From UBA8752 sp002336475 (GTDB lineage Bacteria; Bacteroidota; Bacteroidia; Flavobacteriales_D; Sanyastnellaceae): DNA of 64,000 nt. Below, one piece after another: positions 7,594 to 16,721 of the stretch (positions are counted from its first letter, which is position 1; every line of letters starts with the position of its first letter). The translations under genes and the position numbers were made by a program. The notes beneath the pieces were generated by a model. That model made no database searches. It saw only the letters and a list, made by a program, of their open reading frames with translations, and was not told the DNA's origin. Where the stretch lies: contig OX044365.1 of the NCBI GenBank assembly GCA_943846755.1, positions 682,001 to 746,000 of the forward strand, written 5' to 3'.

Positions 7594-10503
7594 ATGCCCA
7601 CACAAGCCGCGTCTTCTACCCCCCTACCCCGTTCCCAAACGGAGGCCCTCAAAGAGGATGACAGCGCCGGTTTCCCAAGGGAGATTCGCATACGCGGTGC
7701 ACGCATGCACAACCTGAAAGGTGTCGACGTTGACATTCCACTCGGAGCCCTCACCGTGATTACCGGGTTGAGTGGATCGGGAAAGAGCTCCCTGGCCTTT
7801 GACACCCTTTACGCCGAGGGTCAGCGCCGATATGTGGAAAGCTTGAGTGCATACGTCCGCCAATTTGCGGGTCGGATGGAAAAACCCGATGTCGACAGGA
7901 TCGACAACCTCACACCTGCCATTGCTGTGGAGCAGAGGGTGACCTCGCGCAGCAGCCGTTCCACAGTGGGCACCGTAACAGAAATACACGACCACTTGAA
8001 ACTGATGTGGGCGCGCATCGGCAAGACGTTCAGCCCCATTTCTGGCGAAGAAGTAAAGCGCGACACAGTCACAGATGTGGTGGACGCAGTAAGCCAAGCA
8101 GAAGCTGGCCTCCGTTTTATGGTCTGCGCACCCGTCAGTCTGCCCGAAGGACGCTCAATCAAGGACCAGCTTGACATCTGGCAGCAGCAGGGCTTTGCTC
8201 GCCTCAGGGCGGATGGCCGCCCCATCTCACTTGCAGACATGGCTGCAGAGGCCACAGAAGACACGGTTGCCCCAGATGCATTGGAATTGGTCATTGACCG
8301 CCTTGCCGTTCCCGGTCCCGATGCGGACGGGGATGAATTCAACCAGCGTCTTGCAGATTCTGTCGATACGGCTTTTTACGAAGGACAAGGACGGTGCCTG
8401 CTCCATTGGATGGGTGCAGACGGGGCCACCACAACAGACGCATTCAGCGACCGCTTCGAGCTTGATGGGATGGCCTTTGAATGGCCCTCTCCTGACCTCT
8501 TTAGTTTTAACAGCCCCCAAGGCGCTTGCCCCCGCTGCGAAGGGTTCGGTCATGTCATTGGCATCAGCGAAGACCTGGTCATCCCCGACCCTTCCAAATC
8601 GGTCTACGAAGATGCTGTGGCTCCCTGGAGAGGGGAAAAGGCGAGCCGTTACAAGCAAAAGGTGTTGGAGTACGCCCATGCCGTGGAATTCCCGGTGCAC
8701 AAGCCCTATGTGGAGCTCACTGCTGCGCAGCGCCGCACCCTGTGGCAAGGAAACAAATGGTGGAAAGGCATCGACGACTTCTTCTCTCGACTAGAAGCCA
8801 AGAGCTATAAGATCCAAAACCGGGTCATGCTCAGCCGTTATCGAGGCAGAACCGCATGTGACACCTGTGGAGGAAGCCGACTAAAACCTGAAGCCGCTTA
8901 CGTCCGGGTGGACGGCCATACCCTGCCCGAGCTGTTGTCGCGCCCCATCGATGAAGTGTTGGTGGTCCTGCGCGGACTCCACCTCACTGACAATGAACGC
9001 ACCATTGCCCACAGGCTGCTGATTGAACTCGAGCACCGCCTTCAATTCTTGCTCGATGTCGGGCTGGGCTACCTCTCACTCAACCGGGCTTCGGCCACCC
9101 TGAGTGGAGGCGAAAGCCAGCGCATTCAGCTGGGTACAAGCTTGGGCAGCAGTCTGGTGGGCAGCACATACGTTTTGGATGAGCCCAGCATTGGCCTGCA
9201 CCCCTTCGATACCAAACGGCTCATCAAGGTGCTCAATGGTTTGCGTGACCTGGGCAATACAGTGGTGGTGGTCGAACACGAGGACGCGGTCATTCGGGCT
9301 GCAGACCATGTGATTGACATGGGACCTTTGGCAGGATCAGAAGGCGGCGAAGTGGTGTTTTCAGGAACCCAAAAGGAACTCATGCTGGCTCAGGATTCAT
9401 TGACCGCGGAATACTTGCGAGGCGATCGGAGCATTGAAATCCCTGTGAACAGGCGGCCAGGACTGGGCCAGGTCCAAGTGCTCCAGGCCAAGGAGCACAA
9501 CCTGAAAGCGGTCGACGCTACATTTTTGCTCGGAGCATTGAATGTGGTCACGGGTGTATCTGGCTCTGGCAAGAGCACCTTGGTCAAACGCATCTTACAC
9601 CCGCTGTTGAAACGGCACTTGGACCTCGGCGGAGACAGGCCTGGCGTAAGCGATGGCCTGAACGGTGATGTACACCGCGTGGAGAATGTAGAATTCGTAG
9701 ACCAAAACCCCATCGGAAAAAGCAGCCGCTCCAACCCCGCCACCTATGTCAAGGCCTGGGATGATGTACGCGCCTGTTTTGCTGCCCAGCCCCTCTCGCG
9801 CAACCGCGGCTACAAGCCGTCCGTATTCAGCTTCAACACCAGTGGCGGCCGATGCGAGACCTGTGAAGGGGAAGGACGTGTCTCGATTGGCATGCAGTTC
9901 ATGGCAGACGTGACCTTGACGTGCGACGCCTGCAAAGGCAAACGGTTCACCGATGCGGTGCTCGAAGTTGAGGTGGAAGGACGCAACATCCATGATATTT
10001 TGGAGATGACCGTGGCCGATGCCTCGGCCTTTTTTGCATCACGGCCCAAGCCCAGTGCTGCCGAAAAATCCATCGTGCGTAAGCTCGCACCGCTCCTTGA
10101 CGTAGGCCTTGGTTATGTGCGCATCGGACAGAGCGCCACCACACTGAGCGGCGGTGAGGCTCAACGCATCAAGCTGGGCGCCTTCCTGGCCAAAGGAGAA
10201 AGGGCTGGCCACACCGTATTCATCTTCGACGAACCCACCACCGGCCTGCATTTCCACGATGTTGCGCAGTTGCTCTCAGCCTTTGATGCCCTCATTCGGC
10301 AGGGACACACGGTCATTTGTGTAGAACACAACCTCGACGTGATGGCCGCGGCAGACCACATGATTGACCTCGGGCCGGGAGGAGGAAAACACGGGGGTTT
10401 ATTGGTGGCTTCAGGCACACCTGAAAGCGTGGCACAAAATGTGCAGTCCAACACGGCAACCTTCCTCAAGGAAAGGCTCAACCCTCAAAATTCAACCTCA
10501 TGA
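7594..10503 (+). CDS. uvrA: excinuclease ABC subunit A
   Basis: 969 residues, near the usual UvrA length plus a short N-terminal extension. UvrA is the damage-sensing ATPase dimer of nucleotide excision repair that loads UvrB. Both ABC halves are intact: Walker A G-L-S-G-S-G-K-S-S near residue 58 and G-V-S-G-S-G-K-S-T in the second half; signature L-S-G-G-E-S-Q-R and L-S-G-G-E-A-Q-R. Zinc ligands are present in pairs (C-P-R-C with C-D-T-C; C-E-T-C with C-D-A-C). It overlaps the next gene, msrB, by four bases (ATGA), so the two are probably translated together. Confidence 0.97.
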   Translation: MPTQAASSTPLPRSQTEALKEDDSAGFPREIRIRGARMHNLKGVDVDIPLGALTVITGLSGSGKSSLAFDTLYAEGQRRYVESLSAYVRQFAGRMEKPDVDRIDNLTPAIAVEQRVTSRSSRSTVGTVTEIHDHLKLMWARIGKTFSPISGEEVKRDTVTDVVDAVSQAEAGLRFMVCAPVSLPEGRSIKDQLDIWQQQGFARLRADGRPISLADMAAEATEDTVAPDALELVIDRLAVPGPDADGDEFNQRLADSVDTAFYEGQGRCLLHWMGADGATTTDAFSDRFELDGMAFEWPSPDLFSFNSPQGACPRCEGFGHVIGISEDLVIPDPSKSVYEDAVAPWRGEKASRYKQKVLEYAHAVEFPVHKPYVELTAAQRRTLWQGNKWWKGIDDFFSRLEAKSYKIQNRVMLSRYRGRTACDTCGGSRLKPEAAYVRVDGHTLPELLSRPIDEVLVVLRGLHLTDNERTIAHRLLIELEHRLQFLLDVGLGYLSLNRASATLSGGESQRIQLGTSLGSSLVGSTYVLDEPSIGLHPFDTKRLIKVLNGLRDLGNTVVVVEHEDAVIRAADHVIDMGPLAGSEGGEVVFSGTQKELMLAQDSLTAEYLRGDRSIEIPVNRRPGLGQVQVLQAKEHNLKAVDATFLLGALNVVTGVSGSGKSTLVKRILHPLLKRHLDLGGDRPGVSDGLNGDVHRVENVEFVDQNPIGKSSRSNPATYVKAWDDVRACFAAQPLSRNRGYKPSVFSFNTSGGRCETCEGEGRVSIGMQFMADVTLTCDACKGKRFTDAVLEVEVEGRNIHDILEMTVADASAFFASRPKPSAAEKSIVRKLAPLLDVGLGYVRIGQSATTLSGGEAQRIKLGAFLAKGERAGHTVFIFDEPTTGLHFHDVAQLLSAFDALIRQGHTVICVEHNLDVMAAADHMIDLGPGGGKHGGLLVASGTPESVAQNVQSNTATFLKERLNPQNSTS

Positions 10504-11036
10504 AAAACGCTTATCTGTCCTTCGTGATGGCCCTGGTCGCCACCAGCATGCTGCCATCTTGCTCTGCTCAAGATCACGCCACACCGGCCTCTTCTATTTC
10601 TGAGGCCGATACCACCACACAAGTCCAGAAATCAGAGGATGAGTGGCGCGAAGCATTGCCGCACATGGCCTGTTTCGTGCTGCGAGAAAAAGGAACGGAG
10701 CGCGCTTTTAGCGGTGATTATTGGGATCACCACGACAAGGGGCACTACCAGTGCGCCGGTTGCGGACAAAACCTGTTCGATTCAAACCACAAATTTGAGT
10801 CCGGCACAGGATGGCCGAGCTTCTTCAAGCCCTCTGAAGGATCAGCAGTGCTGGAGAAGGAAGACGACAGTTGGGGCATGCGCAGGGTCGAAGTCACCTG
10901 CTCTGGTTGCGGCGGTCACCTGGGCCATGTCTTCGAAGATGGTCCGCGTCCAACCGGGCTGCGCTACTGCATCAATTCTGCCGCACTCAAGTTCGAAGCA
11001 GACTCGACATCGGCGCAGGGAGTCCGTTATGACTGA
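10500..11036 (+). CDS. msrB: peptide-methionine (R)-S-oxide reductase, lipoprotein form
   Basis: 178 residues. A lipoprotein signal ending M-L-P-S-C places it in the cell envelope. The MsrB domain is complete: zinc-binding C-A-G-C and C-S-G-C pairs, the motif G-T-G-W-P-S-F, and the catalytic cysteine in R-Y-C-I-N-S. It reduces methionine-R-sulfoxide in proteins, here presumably exported or envelope proteins damaged by oxidants. The ATG lies inside the end of uvrA (ATGA overlap). A bidirectional terminator follows. Confidence 0.94.
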   Translation: MKNAYLSFVMALVATSMLPSCSAQDHATPASSISEADTTTQVQKSEDEWREALPHMACFVLREKGTERAFSGDYWDHHDKGHYQCAGCGQNLFDSNHKFESGTGWPSFFKPSEGSAVLEKEDDSWGMRRVEVTCSGCGGHLGHVFEDGPRPTGLRYCINSAALKFEADSTSAQGVRYD

Positions 11037-11051
11037 CCGAGGTTTAACTGC

Positions 11052-11085
11052 AAAGAAAAAGGCACCCAAGGGTGCCTTTTTCTTT
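11052..11085. terminator. bidirectional intrinsic terminator
   Basis: A 16-bp stem (left arm AAAGAAAAAGGCACCC) with a very short loop has A/T-rich flanks on both sides, so it can terminate msrB on the plus strand and the convergent secreted-protein gene on the minus strand. Confidence 0.88.
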
Positions 11086-11116
11086 GGATCACTGCGCCCC
11101 ATTCAGAGGCTCAGTT

Positions 11117-11737
11117 TCAATTCCGAATCTCAATCGGAATGTTGCGCTCGTCGATCAGCCTTGGCGACAAGCTGTCTGGCTCATTGGGCCTTGGCAACGG
11201 ACGTGTGCGGCCATGCAGGTTTATGCGGCCGGTGATGTCTCCTTCGGTGGTCAACTGCATGATCAGCAATCTGCCGTCAGGGCCAGCTGCTGCTTGACGC
11301 ATGTCTGGCGTCACAAACCAGGCGCCATTGTTGGTGTACAGCTTCTCTCCGGTTTCGAACTCACTGAAATCCATCAGAAAAGCCGTCAGGGCGTTCATGT
11401 AATTGTCCTCATAACCAATGGTGACCCAGCTGTCGTAGGCCAACCCATCAATGGACTGGACGTCTGCACGCTGAAGTTCATTGGCAGAATTTCCGCCCCG
11501 TTCATGCTGAAAAAATGGAGCGGTACTCTTGACTTCGAGGTAGTCCTCTCCATCGCCAAAAATGGCATCCACCACATCCCCTTCTGCCTCCATTTGGGCA
11601 TAAACCCGGTAGGTCTTGCCAGGGACGAGTCCTTTGTTGTCAATTTCCTCTACGACGAGGCCCTTGAATTGGGCAGAAACGCCACCTACAAGGAGAAACG
11701 CACCGAAGCAAAGTGCAAAGTTCTTGAACATATTCAT
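11117..11737 (-). CDS. secreted protein with a single YRVYA/YDSWVTIG domain
   Basis: About 206 residues, last gene of the adhesin-PorP operon, starting two bases after the PorP stop. The start chosen is ATG 11737; a TTG at 11743 overlaps the PorP stop. It has a signal peptide (F-A-L-C-F-G-A-F-L-L-V-G-G-V-S-A). The mature part is one copy of a domain also found in the proteins at 12729, 53429 and 55896: T-Y-R-V-Y-A-Q near the start, then A-P-F-F-Q, L-A-Y-D-S-W-V-T-I-G, N-N-G-A-W-F, and G-R-L-L-I-M-Q-L-T-T-E-G-D. No T9SS sorting domain is seen at its C-terminus. I know no named family for this domain. Its place beside PorP suggests it works with the adhesin or the secretion apparatus. Confidence 0.8.
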   Translation of the reverse strand: MNMFKNFALCFGAFLLVGGVSAQFKGLVVEEIDNKGLVPGKTYRVYAQMEAEGDVVDAIFGDGEDYLEVKSTAPFFQHERGGNSANELQRADVQSIDGLAYDSWVTIGYEDNYMNALTAFLMDFSEFETGEKLYTNNGAWFVTPDMRQAAAGPDGRLLIMQLTTEGDITGRINLHGRTRPLPRPNEPDSLSPRLIDERNIPIEIRN

Positions 11738-11739
11738 TG

Positions 11740-12729
11740 TCAATTCCTGATGATCAGATTCCGGTCGAGCAACCTTCCTCCCAAGCCACGGCGAGAGAAT
11801 CCAGCGCCCTGTCGGGGCAAGACGTAAGATACCGTGATTTCGTGGGTGTTTGGTGAAAGATTCCCAACGGCCCCTGTTCCAGCATCGTAGGAATACCCCA
11901 CTTGGATGTCTTGAAAGGCCGCACCCACGGTCATGACGAGGGCGTCACCCTGGCGGAACCCAAGACCGCCCCAATACCGATTCTGGTAAAGCGCTCGTGC
12001 ATGGAGATCCAACTGAATGGGTGTGATTTCTGTGAAACGCATCATCAAGGCCGGCTGCACTGTCCAACTGGCATCGAGCTTGTAATCGTAACGACCAGTC
12101 AAGGCATAGTGCCTCACCCCTCGGTTGCGGGATGAGGTAGGCTCGGAATCTAGACCAAATGGCGTTTGAAGCAGATTGGACACCGCCAAGCCGAATTGGT
12201 AGTATTCACCAAACACCATCAGTCCGAAACGAGAATCAAATGCAAAACTGCTCTCCACAGCCCCCGTGATGGCGGGATCATCCATATCCCAAAGCTGAAG
12301 GTCAGAACCATCAAAACGGGTATTCCTGCCCATCAATCCAATGCCAAATGCCACGGCGTCCTGGTTGTTCAGGTCGATGGTGTAAGTGCCGGAAAGCTCC
12401 AATCCAGTGCGGGTGTATGCCCCTCCTTGATCGTCACGCTCTACCGCAAAACCCAAACCAAAGCGGTTGGGAAGGCTCGTGGTTACTGTCACATTGCTGG
12501 TCGAAGGCGCTCCATGGAAACCCACCCATTGCTCACGGTGGCTCAGGGATGCAAACGTGCCCAACTCCGTTCCGGCAAAGGCTGGATTCACCAAGAATGG
12601 ATTCTGCACGAACTGGCTTTGCCGAGAAAGCTGCTGACCTTGGGCTGACCATGTCAACAGCATGGCACAGCTGACGATCACCCAACCCAGAGGATTTTTA
12701 TGGAGTCTTTGCTTCATGTTGATCGTCAT
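11740..12729 (-). CDS. PorP/SprF family type IX secretion-associated outer-membrane protein
   Basis: 329 residues, the usual PorP/SprF length. After a signal peptide ending W-S-A-Q-G come the family signature Q-F-V-Q-N-P-F-L-V-N-P-A-F-A-G and the following R-E-Q-W-V-G-F, then beta-barrel-like strands. PorP/SprF proteins anchor or help export type B T9SS cargo such as the gliding adhesin SprB. Its ATG shares one base with the stop of the upstream SprB-like adhesin (TGATG), which fits a dedicated adhesin-partner pair. The small secreted protein that follows is probably part of the same transcript. Confidence 0.93.
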   Translation of the reverse strand: MTINMKQRLHKNPLGWVIVSCAMLLTWSAQGQQLSRQSQFVQNPFLVNPAFAGTELGTFASLSHREQWVGFHGAPSTSNVTVTTSLPNRFGLGFAVERDDQGGAYTRTGLELSGTYTIDLNNQDAVAFGIGLMGRNTRFDGSDLQLWDMDDPAITGAVESSFAFDSRFGLMVFGEYYQFGLAVSNLLQTPFGLDSEPTSSRNRGVRHYALTGRYDYKLDASWTVQPALMMRFTEITPIQLDLHARALYQNRYWGGLGFRQGDALVMTVGAAFQDIQVGYSYDAGTGAVGNLSPNTHEITVSYVLPRQGAGFSRRGLGGRLLDRNLIIRN

Positions 12730-15700
12730 CAGTACTTGATTGAAACTGTTCCTGTGATCGGATTGGCCCCAGGCTCCACAGAAATGACGTAGTAATAGTC
12801 ACTCGCGGGCAACAAGGCTCCGTTGTATGTGCCGTCCCACAATGTGGTGCCCGGCTTGGACCGGAAAATCAGCTGTCCCCAGCGGTTGAAGACTTCGACC
12901 TCACTTTGCGGGTAAAACTCCAGGCCACCAACCACCCAACGGTCGTTGATGCCATCTCCGTTGGGGGTCAAGGCATCTGCAATGAACAGGCAGTCCTCTG
13001 TAGGGTCTACAGTGGCCAAGAAGCCAAGCGTACAGCCTATGTCATCGGTAACGGTGACACTGTAAACGTCTTCTGGAAGCCCTATGGCGGTGGCGGTGGT
13101 CTGGTTGCCCACACCACTCCAGTCGAACTGAATGGGCAACTGTCCACCCGTAACCGCTGCCGTTGCTGTTCCATCCGAAGTCTGCCAACACGTTACCGGT
13201 GTGGTGAAAATCTCCACCAACATGTCCGTTACAATGTCAGCTTCTACGGTAAAGCTGGAGTCCGCCGTGCATCCTGCGGTATCTGCCGCTGAAACGAAAT
13301 ACTCCCCTTCAAACAAGTTCAAGACATCTATTGCCCCTCCGACAAATTCCCAAGCAGTGGCCCCTGAACCTCCGGTGGTTCCAATGATGGCCACACCGTC
13401 TGCCATGCCCGTGCAGGTCACGTCTTGAACCGTGATGTCAAACAACAAAGGATCGGGTTCTATGATGTCGACCGATACAGAATCCAAACAGCCATTCTCG
13501 TCTGAGAGGAACAGCAGATAGCCATCTGCACAGAGGTTGACCAACCCACTGGGCGTCACGTTGGTTGAATCGCTCACATAGTCCTCGAAGAGCGTGAGCA
13601 CACCTGTACCCCCTGACAAGGCCACTTCGATGCCCCCCGTGCAATCCCCTCCGCATTCAGGCATTACCGTGGTCAATACTTCAAGCCCCACTTGTTCTGG
13701 TTCAGGGATGGCCACTTGAAGGCTGTCAATGCATCCCAATGTATCCGCAACAACCAGCATCAGGGAGTCTGAACCCAAACCGACCAATGTGTCGGGCAAG
13801 GATGAGAACACAAACGGAGACACCATTTCAAGGTCTCCACTGCCTCCTATTGCATTCACAACGAGCACTCCATCGCTAGATCCAGTGCAGGATATCGGTG
13901 TGATGCTGGGGATGATTTCAATCGAGGCCGGCTCTTCTACCGCAGCCTCAAAAAACTCACTGGTACATCCCAAGCTGTCCTGGACCAGCACATCATAATT
14001 GCCTGCCGGTACATTGAAGCAATTCCCGTCTTGGCTCCCCGTGGGAAGGGGGACCAATTGTGCGGTGAGCGGCCCCGTACCTCCTTCGAGATTGTCCAGG
14101 CAAACCTGACCACTGCTGCCTCCACTGCAGGGCACATTGGACACGCTGAACGTGAAAGAAATGGTGTCTGAACCTGTGATCGCCAAAGTATCCGTGACCA
14201 GACATTCGTTCCCGTCTTCAGTAATATGGATGTATGTTCCTGGACACAGCTGACCGGGGTTGGCCGGCTCGCCAAGCAGATCGGTCACCGTAATGATGTA
14301 CGGCAACTCGCCGCCATTGATGTCCGCAAGGATCAACCCATTGCAATCACCGGCACAAGCCACATCGGATAAACCGTATTCCACTTGAAGGCCGTCAGGC
14401 TCGTCGATGAGCAGTGGCTCCGAGTAAGTGCACCCGTTTTCATCCGTGATGGTAAAAGTGTAGGTGCCGCTGGGCAGGCTGTCTTGCTCAAAATCAATGT
14501 TGCCGTCAAACTCGATGACCACGTTGATTTCCGGCACTTCAAACACCACGGTGCCCGTTCCTCCCGATGCAGATGCGCTCAGGCTGGCGTCGCTGTATCC
14601 TGTGCAACTGACTTCTGTGGAAGACGCATTGAACCCCAAGGTCTCAGGACAGGAAATCACAATGGTGGTGTCCTTGAAACAACCTGCATCGTCTGTTGCC
14701 ACAACCGTATACGCGCCATTTCCGCCGAAACAAGACAAAGGACCGAAGCAATCGCTCGCATCTGACTCAAGTGTAAGCCCGAGGTCGTTCATCGCCTGGG
14801 TTGTGACGTTGCCCGTTCCTCCTCCTGCGGTGAAACAAATGGTCGCCAAGTCCTCTTCGCCGCAAATGTTGTCAGCGGTCAATGTTGCTTCCAGCTCGAT
14901 TTCTGCTGGGGATGTAAAGGCGAACACCGCTGTGGTGTCTCGGCATGTGTTCGATGAAAACGCCACAGTCTGGGCGGTATCCACGAGGGCGACGAAATAA
15001 TTGCCGTCCGCAATGCCATTGAAAACCGGGTCGCCCACTTGGGTTTGAAGCAAAGTGGTGTCCGTGCCTGTGAACTCAAACAGGCTGTACTCGATGGTTG
15101 GAGTGAAAGCAAGGCCTGGATTGCCCGGTAGAACTTCCATAGAAGCGGTTTCTCCGAAGCAGTCAATCGTCTCCAGAACAGAGAACTCAGGATTGGCCAT
15201 GGGCAGGCAAAGGTCTTCTACGGTCACAAGGCCATCGGTGCACTTTGTGATCACATCTCCACCAACTCCCCCATCCTGCATGGTGACACATACTTGAAAC
15301 GAAAATGTCTCGCATGTGGTGATTTGCCCAATCAGAGCACGGTTGTTTGTGACCGTGCTGTGGATGGGGTCTGCACCTGTCACCAACAGTCCACCTTGGT
15401 TTACAATGTCCGAGCAACTGTTGTAGCCCGGGGAAAATGTGGGCAGCGGTATGGGCGTGGTGCTTGACGTTTGCTGATCAAGGTGCGTGGTCCACCAGGT
15501 GTCATATTCCAGGGATGGAAAAGTCGTGAGGTAGGCTGGGATGATGTTGTAGCCTGCGTGGTAGCTCTCGCTTCCAGGAAGCAATGGGTTTACCCAATTG
15601 TAGCAACCGCAGCCCGCCGAATATCCGAAGCCCGGTATGATTGGAACGGAAGCATCGTCCGCAGAAATCCCCAGCATTAAGGCATCGTCAGGCAGAACGG

Positions 15701-15872
15701 CGTAGAGCCGGTATTTACGCGAACCTGCTGGCACATCTTCAAACCCGTCGTATAAGACGGTGTCCAAAACGACGTCAACCTCGAGGTCAAACGTGAGCTG
15801 GGCCTCAGCTTCCCTGCCCATAAAGCCACCCAAGAGCAGGGTTGCTAAAAGAAGTGCTCGTTGTGTAATCAT
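12729..15872 (-). CDS. SprB-like secreted adhesin with gliding-type C-terminal domain
   Basis: About 1047 residues from the ATG at 15872, which begins a signal peptide (M-I-T-Q-R-A-L-L-L-A-T-L-L-L-G-G). The first 200 residues hold a divergent copy of the YRVYA/YDSWVTIG domain (Y-R-L-Y-A, F-P-S-L-E-Y-D-T-W-W-T, N-N-R-A-L-I-G-Q-I-T-T). The middle has many SprB-type repeats with the pattern C-x-G-x-x-D-G...G-G-T/S-G. The C-terminus is a type B T9SS sorting domain (L-T-P-N-G-D-G-I-N-D, then V-F-N-R-W-G-Q-L-I-F and W-D-G-T-Y-N-G). It is probably exported by T9SS and held at the surface by the PorP protein encoded next. Adhesion or gliding is the expected role; the ligand is unknown. Confidence 0.93.
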   Translation of the reverse strand: MITQRALLLATLLLGGFMGREAEAQLTFDLEVDVVLDTVLYDGFEDVPAGSRKYRLYAVLPDDALMLGISADDASVPIIPGFGYSAGCGCYNWVNPLLPGSESYHAGYNIIPAYLTTFPSLEYDTWWTTHLDQQTSSTTPIPLPTFSPGYNSCSDIVNQGGLLVTGADPIHSTVTNNRALIGQITTCETFSFQVCVTMQDGGVGGDVITKCTDGLVTVEDLCLPMANPEFSVLETIDCFGETASMEVLPGNPGLAFTPTIEYSLFEFTGTDTTLLQTQVGDPVFNGIADGNYFVALVDTAQTVAFSSNTCRDTTAVFAFTSPAEIELEATLTADNICGEEDLATICFTAGGGTGNVTTQAMNDLGLTLESDASDCFGPLSCFGGNGAYTVVATDDAGCFKDTTIVISCPETLGFNASSTEVSCTGYSDASLSASASGGTGTVVFEVPEINVVIEFDGNIDFEQDSLPSGTYTFTITDENGCTYSEPLLIDEPDGLQVEYGLSDVACAGDCNGLILADINGGELPYIITVTDLLGEPANPGQLCPGTYIHITEDGNECLVTDTLAITGSDTISFTFSVSNVPCSGGSSGQVCLDNLEGGTGPLTAQLVPLPTGSQDGNCFNVPAGNYDVLVQDSLGCTSEFFEAAVEEPASIEIIPSITPISCTGSSDGVLVVNAIGGSGDLEMVSPFVFSSLPDTLVGLGSDSLMLVVADTLGCIDSLQVAIPEPEQVGLEVLTTVMPECGGDCTGGIEVALSGGTGVLTLFEDYVSDSTNVTPSGLVNLCADGYLLFLSDENGCLDSVSVDIIEPDPLLFDITVQDVTCTGMADGVAIIGTTGGSGATAWEFVGGAIDVLNLFEGEYFVSAADTAGCTADSSFTVEADIVTDMLVEIFTTPVTCWQTSDGTATAAVTGGQLPIQFDWSGVGNQTTATAIGLPEDVYSVTVTDDIGCTLGFLATVDPTEDCLFIADALTPNGDGINDRWVVGGLEFYPQSEVEVFNRWGQLIFRSKPGTTLWDGTYNGALLPASDYYYVISVEPGANPITGTVSIKY

Positions 15873-15947
15873 GGAGAATGGTCCGGTACTTTGCGCCAAG
15901 TTCTAAATCCTAAACGCCCTCAGAGGGTCGCGCAAATTAATGCATTG

Positions 15948-16721
15948 ATGGCTGCAGTACCTATAGGTTTATCGCGCAATGGAGAGATTCGGTTGCTTTT
16001 TGAGGATGACCGTTACCTCGCAGTCCTCAAGCCTGCTGGTCTATTGGTGCACAAAACACCCATTGACGCGCACGAAAATGAAAACTTGCGTGACATCCTT
16101 CGCGGTCACTATTCAGGGCGACTGGATCCCGTACACCGGCTCGACAAACCCACCAGCGGCGTGATCGTTTTTGGAAAAGATGCTCCTGCCATCAATGCGT
16201 GCAAGACCCAATTTGAGTTGAGACAAACCGACAAAGAATATTTGGCTTTGGTGCGCGGCCATGTGCACCACGCAGGCGGCATTGCAAAGCCCCTGCCCAA
16301 AGGGATGGAAGGGCCCACAAAGCCTGCGCAAACAGAGTTTGAACCCCTGGAGCGTTGCGAACTCCAATATGCTGTGTCGCGCTACGATTCAGCCCGGTTT
16401 AGCCTATTGAGGTGCATCCCTCATACCGGTCGTTACCATCAAATTCGGCTGCACATGAAGCACTTCAGACACCCCATTGTCGGGGACTCCCAACACGGCG
16501 ACAAGCACCAGAACAGAGCTTTTACTGGCCATACAGGCATCTCTGGGCTCATGCTTCACGCCCGCCGCTTCGCCTTCGCTCATCCCGACGGCGGGACCTT
16601 GAACATCACAGCCCCTCTGCCCGAAAGGTGGAGCCCCGTTCAGACCGCAACCGATTGGGACCTTCGACCGTATGCGGAGGATACCGTGCAACGCATCAAC
16701 CTCCCCTCTCCGACGTTATGA
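15948..16721 (+). CDS. RluA-family pseudouridine synthase (TruC-like)
   Basis: About 257 residues from ATG 15948; an ATG at 15861 would overlap the divergent adhesin start and adds residues unlike the family. The catalytic motif H-R-L-D-K-P-T-S-G contains the conserved Asp, preceded by L-A-V-L-K-P-A-G-L-L-V-H-K. Later motifs G-R-Y-H-Q-I-R-L-H and L-H-A-R-R fit RluA proteins. The absence of an S4 domain and the short length point to the tRNA-modifying TruC subgroup (U65 of tRNA), but an rRNA target is possible. It overlaps the downstream hydrolase by four bases. Confidence 0.9.
   Translation: MAAVPIGLSRNGEIRLLFEDDRYLAVLKPAGLLVHKTPIDAHENENLRDILRGHYSGRLDPVHRLDKPTSGVIVFGKDAPAINACKTQFELRQTDKEYLALVRGHVHHAGGIAKPLPKGMEGPTKPAQTEFEPLERCELQYAVSRYDSARFSLLRCIPHTGRYHQIRLHMKHFRHPIVGDSQHGDKHQNRAFTGHTGISGLMLHARRFAFAHPDGGTLNITAPLPERWSPVQTATDWDLRPYAEDTVQRINLPSPTL

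Noticed and set aside
11072..11827. A 251-codon plus-strand frame over the small secreted protein
   Set aside because: It crosses the terminator and has no signal or motif; the minus-strand frame has a signal peptide and a shared domain.
16412..16717. N-terminal extension of the DUF3089 frame
   Set aside because: It overlaps the pseudouridine synthase gene completely and has no family features; ATG 16718 gives an ATGA junction.
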